A stretch of DNA of 20,912 nt from positions 1 through 20,912 of the forward strand of contig CAKUMQ010000047.1 of NCBI GenBank assembly GCA_934667845.1, written 5' to 3'. Positions 1 to 7,306 of this stretch are shown here, piece by piece (position 1 is the first letter of the stretch; each line of letters starts with the position of its first letter). Below the pieces are notes generated by a model. That model was not told the DNA's origin. It worked only from the letters and a program-made list of their open reading frames with translations, and searched no databases. Source of the DNA: an uncultured Eubacteriales bacterium (GTDB lineage: Bacteria > Bacillota > Clostridia > Oscillospirales > Acutalibacteraceae). The translations under genes and the position numbers were made by a program.

Positions 1-56
1 GTAAACCCGTTCATAACTCAAATTATCGAGAATTATGAAGAATTATGAAGGGTTAT
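1..56 (-). repeat. Imperfect hairpin and short tandem repeat just after lysS
   Basis: Immediately downstream of the lysS stop codon lie three near-identical 10-base units (21-30, 31-40, 41-50; consensus aattatgaag, the first with cg for ga). The same segment forms an inverted repeat: arm 4-16 pairs with arm 43-54, with a single-base bulge at position 9 and a 26-base loop. On the transcribed strand it could be a 3' stabilising or terminating structure. The window ends before any U-run could be judged, so I do not call a terminator. Confidence 0.4.
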
Positions 57-1559
57 TTAGTTCAGGCTCTTCATTGTCGGGAACAGCAGCACGTCGCGGA
101 TAGAGGGACTGTCGGTCAGCAGCATAACCAGACGGTCAATGCCGAAGCCGAGACCGCCCGTCGGGGGCATGCCGTATTCGAGCGCCGTAACAAAATCGTA
201 GTCCACCTCGGCGCGGCAGCCCGGCTCCTGCGCCCGTTTGGCGGCGACCTGCGCCTCAAAACGGGCGCGCTGGTCGATAGGGTCGTTCAGCTCGGAAAAC
301 GCGTTGCCGAACTCCGTCGCGTTGATAAAGTATTCAAACCGCTCGGTGAAAGCGGGATCGTCGGGCTTGCGCTTGGCCAGCGGGCTGATCTCGACGGGGT
401 AATCGTAGATAAAGGTCGGCTGGATCAGGTTCTCCTCCACAAAGGCGTCAAAAAACTCCGCCAGCACCTTGCCCTTGGTGTCCGTGCCCTCCACCTCGAC
501 ATGGTGTGCTTTCGCACAGGCACGGGCATCCTCGTCGGTCGCCCAGTCGCGATAATCCACACCGGCGTATTTTTTGACGGCGTCAATCATGGTGAGCCGC
601 TCCCAGTGTCCCATGTCGATGGACTTGCCCTGATAGCTGATCACACGGCTGCCGCAGATCTTCTCTGCGAGAGCGGTATTCAGCTCCTCAACGAGATCCA
701 TCATGCCGTGGAAATCCGTGAACGCCTGATACAGCTCGATGGTGGTAAATTCGGGGTTGTGCTTGGTGTCCATACCCTCGTTGCGGAAGATGCGCCCCAC
801 CTCATACACGCGGTGCATACCGCCGACGATCAGCCGCTTGAGATACAGCTCCGTCTCGATGCGCAGATACATATCCATATCCAGCGTGTTGTGATGGGTG
901 ACGAACGGACGCGCCGACGCGCCGATCTCCAGCGGCACGAGGATCGGGGTGTCCACCTCGACAAAGCCCTTGCCGTCCAGATAAGCGCGGATCTCCTTTA
1001 AGATCTGCGACCGCTTTAAAAAGGTGTCCTTCACCTCGGGGTTCATGATAAGGTCAACATACCGCTGGCGGTAGCGCGCCTCGGTATCCTTTAAGCCGTG
1101 GAATTTTTCCGGCAGCGGCAGCAGGGACTTGGACAAAAGCGTAATCCCGGTCGCGTGGAGCGAGATCTCACCGGTCTGGGTCTTGAACACCCGTCCCTCC
1201 ACACCGACGATATCGCCGATGTCCCAAGATTTTTTGAAATCCATGTACGGCTCTTCGCCCACATCGTCGCGGCGGACATACACCTGCATCCGGTCGGAAT
1301 CGTCGCGCACGTCGCAGAAACTGGCTTTTCCCATGATCCGGCGGCTCATCATGCGGCCGGCAATACGGACGGTCTGTCCCTCCAGCCGGTCAAAATCCGC
1401 GCGGATCTCCGCATTTTCCGCCGTCACGTCATAGCGCGTGATCGCGAAAGGGTTTTTGCCCGCCTCCTGCAGACCGGTCAGCTTGTCGCGGCGGATCTGC
1501 AAAAGCTCGCTGAGCTGCTGTGCCGTCATTTCCTCCTGGTTCGGCATCGGTTCGTTCAT
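57..1559 (-). CDS. lysS: Lysyl-tRNA synthetase, class II
   Basis: This 500-residue protein charges tRNA-Lys with lysine in the cytoplasm. The N-terminal anticodon-binding OB-fold lies at about residues 60-150 (QTVRIAGRMMSRR onwards). The class II catalytic core follows: motif 2 at about 253-272 (FRNEGMDTKHNPEFT) and motif 3 near the C-terminus (GGLGFGIDRLVMLL, then RDVLLFP). The length matches bacterial LysRS, so it is complete. The ATG at 1559 is preceded by AGAGAGGAAG, and the next in-frame ATG has no ribosome binding site. It is the second gene after greA, 68 bp downstream, with a hairpin in the gap that may reduce its transcription relative to greA. The greA-lysS pairing is, as I recall, common in Firmicutes. 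The identification is secure. Confidence 0.98.
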   Translation of the reverse strand: MNEPMPNQEEMTAQQLSELLQIRRDKLTGLQEAGKNPFAITRYDVTAENAEIRADFDRLEGQTVRIAGRMMSRRIMGKASFCDVRDDSDRMQVYVRRDDVGEEPYMDFKKSWDIGDIVGVEGRVFKTQTGEISLHATGITLLSKSLLPLPEKFHGLKDTEARYRQRYVDLIMNPEVKDTFLKRSQILKEIRAYLDGKGFVEVDTPILVPLEIGASARPFVTHHNTLDMDMYLRIETELYLKRLIVGGMHRVYEVGRIFRNEGMDTKHNPEFTTIELYQAFTDFHGMMDLVEELNTALAEKICGSRVISYQGKSIDMGHWERLTMIDAVKKYAGVDYRDWATDEDARACAKAHHVEVEGTDTKGKVLAEFFDAFVEENLIQPTFIYDYPVEISPLAKRKPDDPAFTERFEYFINATEFGNAFSELNDPIDQRARFEAQVAAKRAQEPGCRAEVDYDFVTALEYGMPPTGGLGFGIDRLVMLLTDSPSIRDVLLFPTMKSLN

Positions 1560-1580
1560 GATCGTTATCTTCCTCTCTGT

Positions 1581-1612
1581 AAAAGGCGGGCACGGTCATT
1601 ACCGTGTCCGCC
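1581..1612 (-). terminator. Intergenic hairpin with short U-run between greA and lysS (possible attenuator)
   Basis: A 12-bp stem (arms 1585-1596 and 1601-1612, one G-U type mismatch, four-base loop) lies 16 bases after the greA stop. On the minus-strand transcript it is followed by UUUU (1584-1581), then ACAG. The stem is strong but the U-run is short, so it fits partial termination or an RNA-processing and stability element inside the greA-lysS operon better than full termination. Confidence 0.6.
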
Positions 1613-1627
1613 CCGCTGTACTTTGGC

Positions 1628-2101
1628 TTAGCGCGAGATATCCAGCACGGTGTAAAACACGGTGCCGGAGGGAATCTCCACTTCAACGGTGTCGCCGGTC
1701 TCATGACCGAGCAGGGCAGCGCCGACCGGAGACTCGTCGGAAATACGGCCGTTTTTCACGTCGGCTTCCGTGGCGCCCGTGATTTTATAGGTGATCTCTT
1801 TTTTGGTGCCCTCATGGCGCAGCTTGACGGTAGAGCCGACATAGATCTTATTGCTGTTGATCTCGCTCTCATCCAGCACGCGCACATTTTTGAGCTGCAC
1901 CTCCAGCTCGGCAATGCGGGCTTCAATGATCGCCTGTTCGTTTTTGGCTTCATCATATTCGCTGTTTTCGGACAGGTCGCCGAACGAGCGCGCCACCTTG
2001 ATTTTTTCCGCAATTTCGTTGCGTTTGACAGATTTCAGTTCATCCAGCTCTGCCTCCAGAGCTTTCAGACCGGCACTGGTGATCACGGTTTGTTTGACCA
2101 T
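1628..2101 (-). CDS. greA: Transcription elongation factor GreA
   Basis: This 157-residue protein enters the RNA polymerase secondary channel and stimulates cleavage of backtracked RNA. The N-terminal coiled coil carries the family signature with its acidic tip (LSENSEYDEAKNEQ, about residues 37-50). The C-terminal FKBP-like domain includes VGSTVKL and the end region SPVGAALLGHETGDTV. The chosen start is the ATG at 2101, preceded by AAGGGAG. The reading frame is open further upstream to 2173, but that extension covers the promoter -10 and -35 boxes, so it is not translated. The length agrees with the usual roughly 158 residues. It is first in a two-gene unit with lysS. Confidence 0.97.
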   Translation of the reverse strand: MVKQTVITSAGLKALEAELDELKSVKRNEIAEKIKVARSFGDLSENSEYDEAKNEQAIIEARIAELEVQLKNVRVLDESEINSNKIYVGSTVKLRHEGTKKEITYKITGATEADVKNGRISDESPVGAALLGHETGDTVEVEIPSGTVFYTVLDISR

Positions 2102-2144
2102 TGGTGTTATTCTCCCTTCGGATCTCGCTGTTCTTATCCAATTT

Positions 2145-2173
2145 ATTATACCCGCCCTGACCTGAAAAGTCAA
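2145..2173 (-). promoter_or_regulatory. Sigma-A promoter of greA-lysS
   Basis: Read on the minus strand, TTGACT (2173-2168) and TATAAT (2150-2145) are separated by exactly 17 bases. The -10 box matches the consensus fully and the -35 box in five of six positions. The predicted start is near 2138, about 37 bases ahead of the greA ATG. It lies between the folD stop and greA, so greA-lysS can be transcribed independently of lgt-folD. Confidence 0.85.
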
Positions 2174-2213
2174 GAAAAACCGGGACTTTCTGCCGTTTTT
2201 ACCTCCGGCGGAC

Positions 2214-3059
2214 TCAAAGCGCCGCCTTGGCGGCAGTCAATGTGTTCTTCATCAGCATCGCGATCGTCATCGGACCGACGCCGCCGGGCACCGGGGTAAT
2301 ATAGCCCGCCACCTGCGACACCGGTTCAAAATCCACATCGCCGCAGAGCCTGCCGTTTTCGTCGCGGTTCATGCCCACGTCGATCACCGCGGCGCCGGGC
2401 TTGACCATATCGGCAGTGATCAGCCGCCGCCTGCCGACCGCCGCAACCAGAATATCCGCCCGGCGGCACTCCGCCGCCAGATCGGCGGTGCGGGAATGGC
2501 AGACGGTCACGGTGCCGTGCTCATGCAAAAGCAGCATCGCCATCGGCTTGCCGACAATATTGCTGCGCCCGACGACCACACAGGTCTTGCCTGCGACGGA
2601 AATGCCCGCGCGGTGCAAAAGCTCCATTACGCCCGCGGGCGTACAGGGGACAAACCGCGCCTCTCCCAGCATGATCCGCCCCACGTTGACGGCGTGGAAG
2701 GCATCCACATCCTTGTCGGGGTCGATGGCGGCGATCACCGCTTTGTCGTCGAGCCCGGCGGGCAGCGGAAGCTGACACAAAATGCCGTGGATATCCGTCC
2801 GGGCGTTGAGCGCCCGCACGGTCTCCAGCAGCTGCTCCTCTGTGGTATCCGCCGGGAGGCGGATCTCCTCCGAATAGAAGCCGACCTCGTCGCACGCTTT
2901 CTTTTTGTTGCGGACATAGATCTGCGAGGCGGGATCGTCACCGACCAAAATGACCGCCAGTCCGGGCGTGATGCCCTGCGCCTTCAGCACCGCCGCCTCG
3001 GCGGCAACCTCAGCCCGCACGGCAGCCGCTGTCGCTTTACCGTCCAACAGGATCGCCAT
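2214..3059 (-). CDS. folD: Bifunctional methylenetetrahydrofolate dehydrogenase/cyclohydrolase FolD
   Basis: This 281-residue cytosolic enzyme interconverts 5,10-methylene-THF, 5,10-methenyl-THF and 10-formyl-THF using NADP, supplying one-carbon units. FolD hallmarks in order are: the substrate-site region YVRNKKKACDEVG (about 50-62) with the catalytic lysine; GILCQLPLP (about 95-103); DKDVDAFH; PCTPAGV; the dinucleotide-binding VVVGRSNIVGKPMAMLL (about 162-178); VIDVGMNR; GDVDFE; and the C-terminal signature PVPGGVGPMTIAML. The length is typical and nothing is missing. The ribosome binding site (AAGGAGTGA) overlaps the lgt stop codon, with a 9-bp gap, which indicates co-transcription and probable translational coupling with lgt. 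No clear terminator is visible after it. Confidence 0.97.
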   Translation of the reverse strand: MAILLDGKATAAAVRAEVAAEAAVLKAQGITPGLAVILVGDDPASQIYVRNKKKACDEVGFYSEEIRLPADTTEEQLLETVRALNARTDIHGILCQLPLPAGLDDKAVIAAIDPDKDVDAFHAVNVGRIMLGEARFVPCTPAGVMELLHRAGISVAGKTCVVVGRSNIVGKPMAMLLLHEHGTVTVCHSRTADLAAECRRADILVAAVGRRRLITADMVKPGAAVIDVGMNRDENGRLCGDVDFEPVSQVAGYITPVPGGVGPMTIAMLMKNTLTAAKAAL

Positions 3060-3068
3060 GGATCGGAT

Positions 3069-4136
3069 TCACTCCTTTTCCTCTGTGCCCGCAGCGCTGT
3101 CCGGTGTGTCCGGCTCGTCGGGCACGTCCGGGACATCGGGCGTATCCGGCTCTTCCGGTTCCTCCGGTGCATCGGATGCTTCCGCCGCATCCGGCTCATC
3201 GGCACTCTCCGCTGTGTCAGGCGCGTCTGCCGTATCCCCGGCAGCTTCCCCGCCGTCGGCAGGCACAAGGCTTTCCGAAGCGAACAGATCCCGCGCGGTC
3301 TCGCGGGAGGCGGCACGGCGGAGCAGCAGCGTCACGATGCCGCCGATGACCGCCAGAACAGCCACCAGCTGCGATACCTTCATTGTGCCGAAATACAGGC
3401 TGTCGGTGCGCAGGCTCTCGATGAAGAAGCGCCCTGTGCCGTACCAGATCAGGTAGCCGGCAAACAGCTCGCCCTTGAAGCGGTACGCCTTTTTGGAGAT
3501 AATGTGCAGCAGGATAAAGCCGAGCAGACACCACAGGGATTCATACAAAAACGTGGGGTGGACCGGCAGAGAGGGATCATAATCCGTCACTGTGGACAGC
3601 CCCGCGGCGATCTTCGAGCCGGACATGCCCCAGGGCAGATCGGTATTGCCGCCGAACGCCTCCTGATTGAAGAAGTTGCCCCAGCGTCCGATGCACTGAC
3701 CGATCAGAAAGCCGAGCGAAGCCATGTCAAACATCGCCCAGGTGTTGACCTTGCGCAGACGGCACATCCAGATGCCGGTGAGAAACGCTGTGATAATGCC
3801 GCCGTAGATGCCGAGCCCGCCTTTCCAGATGTACAAGATCGTGATGGGGTCGGCGAGATATTCCGCCCGATGCTCGCTGCTGAAAAACACATAGTAGAGC
3901 CGCGCGCCGATAAAGGCAAAGATCGTGCTGACCAGCACCACGTCGATTATGCGGTCGGCATCGAGGTCAAATTCCTTTGCCCGGGAGAGGGCGTAGATCG
4001 TCGCCAGCAGAAATCCGACGGCAATCAGCACGCCGTACCATTTTATGGTGAGTTCCTGCCCGAACAGAGTAAACTGCGCCAGGGTATCCGACAGGGAGAA
4101 TTTCCATCCCAGATTCGGAAAAGAGATATAGTCCAT
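3069..4136 (-). CDS. lgt: Prolipoprotein diacylglyceryl transferase with acidic C-terminal tail
   Basis: This 355-residue multipass membrane enzyme transfers diacylglyceryl from phosphatidylglycerol to the lipobox cysteine of prelipoproteins. It has several hydrophobic helices (for example WYGVLIAVGFLLATIYAL and IIDVVLVSTIFAFIGARLYYVFF), the GGLGIYGG loop, and the Lgt signature GRWGNFFNQEAFG at about 150-162, containing the conserved Arg, Asn and Glu. The catalytic part ends near residue 285. The last 65 or so residues are a low-complexity tail rich in Asp, Glu, Pro and Ala, longer than a standard Lgt of about 260-290 residues. The ATG at 4136 has an AAAGGACGG ribosome binding site. It would process lipoproteins such as the one encoded at 16486-18774. 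Confidence 0.96.
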   Translation of the reverse strand: MDYISFPNLGWKFSLSDTLAQFTLFGQELTIKWYGVLIAVGFLLATIYALSRAKEFDLDADRIIDVVLVSTIFAFIGARLYYVFFSSEHRAEYLADPITILYIWKGGLGIYGGIITAFLTGIWMCRLRKVNTWAMFDMASLGFLIGQCIGRWGNFFNQEAFGGNTDLPWGMSGSKIAAGLSTVTDYDPSLPVHPTFLYESLWCLLGFILLHIISKKAYRFKGELFAGYLIWYGTGRFFIESLRTDSLYFGTMKVSQLVAVLAVIGGIVTLLLRRAASRETARDLFASESLVPADGGEAAGDTADAPDTAESADEPDAAEASDAPEEPEEPDTPDVPDVPDEPDTPDSAAGTEEKE

Positions 4137-4159
4137 GGGATCCGTCCTTTCTTATGTAC

Positions 4160-4175
4160 ACCGGCGTCCGCCGGT
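4160..4175 (-). other. Small perfect hairpin in the lgt 5' leader
   Basis: ACCGGCG, a two-base loop and CGCCGGT form a 7-bp perfect stem in the untranslated leader between the promoter and the lgt ribosome binding site. There is no U-run, so it is not a terminator. Its function is unknown. Confidence 0.4.
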
Positions 4176-4197
4176 AAAATACGGTCTATACCGAAAT

Positions 4198-4226
4198 ATT
4201 GTACAACAGAGTTGCGCCGCCGTCAA
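4198..4226 (-). promoter_or_regulatory. Sigma-A promoter of lgt-folD
   Basis: On the minus strand TTGACG (4226-4221) and TACAAT (4203-4198) are separated by 17 bases, each one mismatch from consensus. It lies immediately after the preceding minus-strand gene and about 60 bases upstream of the lgt ATG. Confidence 0.8.
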
Positions 4227-4253
4227 CCGTTTCGGCAAAAAATCACGGAGAGT

Positions 4254-5936
4254 TCATACAAAAGCGCCGGTGGGCGGCTCTGTCCAGCCGATTCCGAAAA
4301 CGGCTGTCGTCTCCTGACCGGGCAGGAGCGGCAGCTCCCGCGTCACAGCGGCTGCGGGGGAGGGGAGCGGACAGGCCACTCTGTTCCCGTGCTTTGCAGT
4401 CAGAAAGGCGACTCTTTCACAGGTGTATATAGCACCCGCGCCGCCGGACAGCCAAAGCGGCTGCTGCGGTGCAAACGGGTGGATCAGCTGCAGCGTGCCG
4501 CTTTCCGGCTCCCAGAGGGAGGCGGTCAGCGCGCGGTCCTGCGGCGTGTGCAGCTGCGGCTCCGCGTACAGTGTCAGCGCGGTGTTGACGGGCGATCGCG
4601 TCCGGCAGAGGAGGGATACGGTAAAACGGCAGCTGCCGGGAGCAGCTGTTTGCCGCACGGTCAGCGCGATCTCCCCTCCTGCGGCGGGCAGGGCGTACGT
4701 CTGCCCGGCATGCGCCCCCAAGAGGGAAAACAGGCGGTCACCGTTTTGCCAAACCAGCTGCAGACTGCCGGGCAGCACGCCCGGAACCGGCAGGGACAGC
4801 CGCGGGCGGCGCAGGCTCTCGCCCGGCAAAGCCGTCAGCGGCAGCGGGGCAAACGGCACCGCAATGCGCAGACGGCGCTCCCGTTCTCCGATATCGCCGC
4901 AGGACAGCGCCCGCAAAAGCGGCAGCTCCTTTTCCGTTACGATATGCGGTACGGCGGGGAAGCGGCGGCAGAGCCGTGCGATCTGCGGCTGCATGGACGG
5001 CGGCGCCGTGATCCACAGCCCGGTCGGGATGCCCTCGTGTGTCCAGCGGTCAATCCGCCGCAGCGCTTCCCGCAGGACGGGCAGCCGCCGCTCGTTTGGT
5101 ATGCTGAGGTGAAAATAGGGCGTTTTCGGCAGCTCGGCGGGCGGCTCCGCTGCCGCCGCTTCGGCTGCGCGGATAAATGCTGCGGTCGCCGTTTGGGGCA
5201 GCAGCCGTCTGCCCAGCTGTTCGGCTTCGGGCGGCAGCCACGGCTCCAGCAGCCTGACCGGCGGGGTGCTGTTAAGCGGTCTTTCGCCGCCGGTCAGCCA
5301 GAATGTGCCCTCCCACTGTGCGCCGGGCGGCAGAGTGATGCGAAAACGCACGCGCAGCCGCCTGCCGCCGGTCAGCAGGCAGTCGGCTCCCGCCGGAGCT
5401 GCCCAAAGCGCCAGCCGCGCCGTATCGCCGTGGATGGCGATACCGTCCGGATAACGGACGGTCGCTCCCGTAAAGGTCGGCGTCACTGCGGCGCAGAGCG
5501 ATACGGTGCGCGGACTGCCGCTGATATTCCGGAGCGTCAGCTGCCGCCGTTCGCCGCCGTTTTTTGCCGCAGCCGTTACGGTCAGCGCCCATGCTTCGTC
5601 GGATACGGTGTAGTGTGCCTGCTCGCCGTCAGCGTGAAAGCGGCGCCTTCCCTGCAAAAGCTCCCGCTCGGCGCGGGCATAATCCGGCATGGCGGCGGCA
5701 TACAGGCGATGACTGCCCTGCGCAAGCCAGACCCGCACGCCGTCCGGCGCAAGCAGCGGGTCGTCAAAGCCGCCGTATACCGCCTGTCCGCCAAAATAAC
5801 CCGCGCCGAAGCCGACATCCGACAGCACTGTTGTGAATTCGCCGCTGCGGAAAAGCAAAAGGCGCGGGCGCAGCGGCGTGACCCGCTCTCTGGCGGCTTC
5901 CAAACGTGTCGGTCTGTGAGCTTGCTGCCGCTTCAC
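4254..5936 (-). CDS. Uncharacterised protein with GH94-like N-terminal beta-sandwich
   Basis: This 560-residue protein is not confidently recognised. At about residues 25-150 it has a pattern seen in the N-terminal beta-sandwich of GH94 glycoside phosphorylases and cyclic beta-1,2-glucan synthases: a Gly/Tyr-rich segment (VGFGAGYFGG), then a DP...G.R.WL region, an FHADGE strand, and an RRQLTLRNISGSPRTVSL strand resembling the family's 'E-x-R-x-hydrophobic-x-N' stretch. It is far shorter than glucan synthases, and I see no catalytic (alpha/alpha)6 barrel. The rest is beta-rich and Pro/Leu/Arg-rich. There is no signal peptide. I chose the GTG at 5936 because GGAGGGG lies seven bases upstream; the frame is open to 6005 but that region has no site. 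It is a stand-alone unit between two terminated or promoter-bounded operons. It could instead be a lineage-specific carbohydrate-binding protein. Confidence 0.6.
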   Translation of the reverse strand: MKRQQAHRPTRLEAARERVTPLRPRLLLFRSGEFTTVLSDVGFGAGYFGGQAVYGGFDDPLLAPDGVRVWLAQGSHRLYAAAMPDYARAERELLQGRRRFHADGEQAHYTVSDEAWALTVTAAAKNGGERRQLTLRNISGSPRTVSLCAAVTPTFTGATVRYPDGIAIHGDTARLALWAAPAGADCLLTGGRRLRVRFRITLPPGAQWEGTFWLTGGERPLNSTPPVRLLEPWLPPEAEQLGRRLLPQTATAAFIRAAEAAAAEPPAELPKTPYFHLSIPNERRLPVLREALRRIDRWTHEGIPTGLWITAPPSMQPQIARLCRRFPAVPHIVTEKELPLLRALSCGDIGERERRLRIAVPFAPLPLTALPGESLRRPRLSLPVPGVLPGSLQLVWQNGDRLFSLLGAHAGQTYALPAAGGEIALTVRQTAAPGSCRFTVSLLCRTRSPVNTALTLYAEPQLHTPQDRALTASLWEPESGTLQLIHPFAPQQPLWLSGGAGAIYTCERVAFLTAKHGNRVACPLPSPAAAVTRELPLLPGQETTAVFGIGWTEPPTGAFV

Positions 5937-6003
5937 TTTCCATCCCCTCCGTTTCTCCGCGTTAGTGTGTCCGAAAGGGGGAAAAGCATACGGCTTTGCC
6001 GAC

Positions 6004-6051
6004 AAAAAAGCGGCTCTGTCTCCCGCTTTGAACAGAAGACGGAGCCGCTTT
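6004..6051 (-). terminator. Intrinsic terminator of the alaS-HIT-exonuclease operon
   Basis: A 10-bp perfect stem (6042-6051 with 6007-6016) continues past one mismatch into 4 more pairs (6037-6040 with 6018-6021), with a 15-base loop. On the minus strand it runs into six U residues (6009-6004). It begins 17 bases after the exonuclease stop. Confidence 0.9.
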
Positions 6052-6067
6052 GGTTACTTTTGCGGGA

Positions 6068-6958
6068 TCATTCCGCCGCGGGCGGGTCAGCCGGTTTGGC
6101 TTCCTCCTCGTGCGGCTTTTTTTCGTTCAGTCTCCGGCGAATGTCCGGTCCCTCATATTTCAACCGCGCCTGCACCCTTGCCGTGTAGGTCTTTTTGCAG
6201 CGCTTGCAGACCATGTCTGCCATAAACGCCCGCCCGCGCACCGTGAAGCGGCGGAGCGGCCGCAGCGGTTGTCCGCAGTCCGGGCAGGTGAATTCCCAGA
6301 CAGAGGCGGGGAGGTGCGGGCTGTGTATATCGGTGATCGGGGTGATCTTGAAGCGGGCGCGGGCAAAAAACTCTTCGTCCATCCTCCGCACATATGGGGC
6401 AAATGCTGCCGGTTCATACATGCGGCGGCAGATCTCCGCCGTCAGACAGGCATCGTCCGGCGCGCGGTGCAGCGAGAAGCCCTCCTCGCTGATGCCGAGC
6501 CGCTCACAGATGCTGTCCAGTCCCGGCTGGCGGGAGGCATCAATGCCGAGCTGCTTTTGGCAGTATGCCTGCAGATCGGCATAATGGGTGAAGCCGAACG
6601 GTCGGTCGTCGCCGGTGAAAAACCGGCAGTTTTCCATCAGCACGGACAGATCCGTGGTGCTCCAGGTCACCAAAACGCGGTCGCCCTCACCGGCAAAACG
6701 GCGCAGTCCCGCCATCGCCTTATAAAAGGATGTGCCGTCGGACAGCTCCACCTCGGTGATATTGGTCAGATCCGTCACGATCGTCGAGAGCTTTTTGCTC
6801 ACCTGCGGCCGGATGACCGCGTGAAACCGTCCGGTCTCCTCCATGGTCTCGGTCAGCCGTACGGCGCCGATCTCGATGATCTCGTTAAAATACCCGTGCG
6901 CCCGCTTTGACCATGCGCCGTTCCACTCGAGGTCGACGATCAGAAAGGTCATCGGCAT
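6068..6958 (-). CDS. DEDDh 3'-5' exonuclease with C-terminal zinc ribbon
   Basis: This 296-residue protein is probably a nuclease degrading DNA or RNA from the 3' end. The Exo I motif VDLEWNG supplies Asp9 and Glu11. The Exo II Asp lies in TWSTTDLSVL (about residue 103). The Exo III region HRAPDDACLTAE (about 164-175) supplies His and Asp, which makes it the DEDDh subclass (DnaQ/RNase T/KapD type). After the nuclease domain there is a four-cysteine ribbon, CPDC and CKRC about 30 residues apart, then a charged tail ending in Pro/Ala/Glu. The start ATG overlaps the HIT stop by one base (TGATG); a second ATG two codons later is equally possible. It is the last gene of the alaS operon. Substrate preference cannot be read from the sequence. 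Confidence 0.88.
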   Translation of the reverse strand: MPMTFLIVDLEWNGAWSKRAHGYFNEIIEIGAVRLTETMEETGRFHAVIRPQVSKKLSTIVTDLTNITEVELSDGTSFYKAMAGLRRFAGEGDRVLVTWSTTDLSVLMENCRFFTGDDRPFGFTHYADLQAYCQKQLGIDASRQPGLDSICERLGISEEGFSLHRAPDDACLTAEICRRMYEPAAFAPYVRRMDEEFFARARFKITPITDIHSPHLPASVWEFTCPDCGQPLRPLRRFTVRGRAFMADMVCKRCKKTYTARVQARLKYEGPDIRRRLNEKKPHEEEAKPADPPAAE

Positions 6959-7290
6959 CAGCCCATTTCCCCCAGTGTGCGGCCGCCGAGCAGGTGAAAG
7001 TGCAGATGGCGCACCGTCTGTCCCGCCTCCTCGCCGTTATTTGTCACCACGCGATAGGCGGAGATCCCCGCTTCGGCGGCGATCTTCGGGATCATGGCAA
7101 AAATGTGCGCCACGACATCGGCGTTTTCCGCCGTCAGCTCGTCAACACCGCCGATGTGGGCTTTCGGGATCAGCAGGATATGTGTCGGTGCGACCGGCGC
7201 GATATCGTGAAACGCCAGCATCCGGTCATCCTCGTATACCTTGCGGCTCGGGATCTCTCCCGCCGCGATCCGGCAAAACAGGCAATCCAT
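6958..7290 (-). CDS. HIT-family (HINT-like) nucleotide hydrolase
   Basis: This 110-residue protein of the histidine triad superfamily probably hydrolyses nucleoside phosphoramidates or acyl-adenylates. The triad motif HLHFHLL is near the C-terminus (about residues 94-100). The N-terminus MDCLFCRIAAGEIPS has the CxxC pair common in bacterial HINT proteins, and PKAHIGGVDEL matches the family. The ribosome binding site AAGGAGAA overlaps the alaS stop codon (16-bp gap), and its own stop overlaps the exonuclease start, so all three genes are translationally linked. HINT proteins can hydrolyse aminoacyl-adenylates made by aminoacyl-tRNA synthetases, so placement after alaS is suggestive, but that functional link is inference. 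Confidence 0.95.
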   Translation of the reverse strand: MDCLFCRIAAGEIPSRKVYEDDRMLAFHDIAPVAPTHILLIPKAHIGGVDELTAENADVVAHIFAMIPKIAAEAGISAYRVVTNNGEEAGQTVRHLHFHLLGGRTLGEMG

Positions 7291-7306
7291 TTCGGGTTCT
7301 CCTTTC

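Noticed and set aside
2102..2173. N-terminal extension of GreA
   Set aside because: The extra 24 codons overlap the -10 and -35 boxes of the greA promoter. The downstream ATG has the ribosome binding site and gives the family length.
2217..2236. GC-rich hairpin at the 3' end of folD as a terminator
   Set aside because: The short inverted repeat is inside the coding sequence and no U-run follows it.
3100..3260. Repeated tccgg-type units as a CRISPR-like or intergenic repeat
   Set aside because: The repeats are codons of the acidic Asp/Pro/Glu tail of Lgt, without spacer structure.
2496..6188. A 1230-codon open frame on the plus strand
   Set aside because: It lies antisense to folD, lgt and the GH94-like gene, crosses their boundaries and terminators, and its translation is Arg/Gln/Gly-rich without domains. 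It is a high-GC shadow frame.
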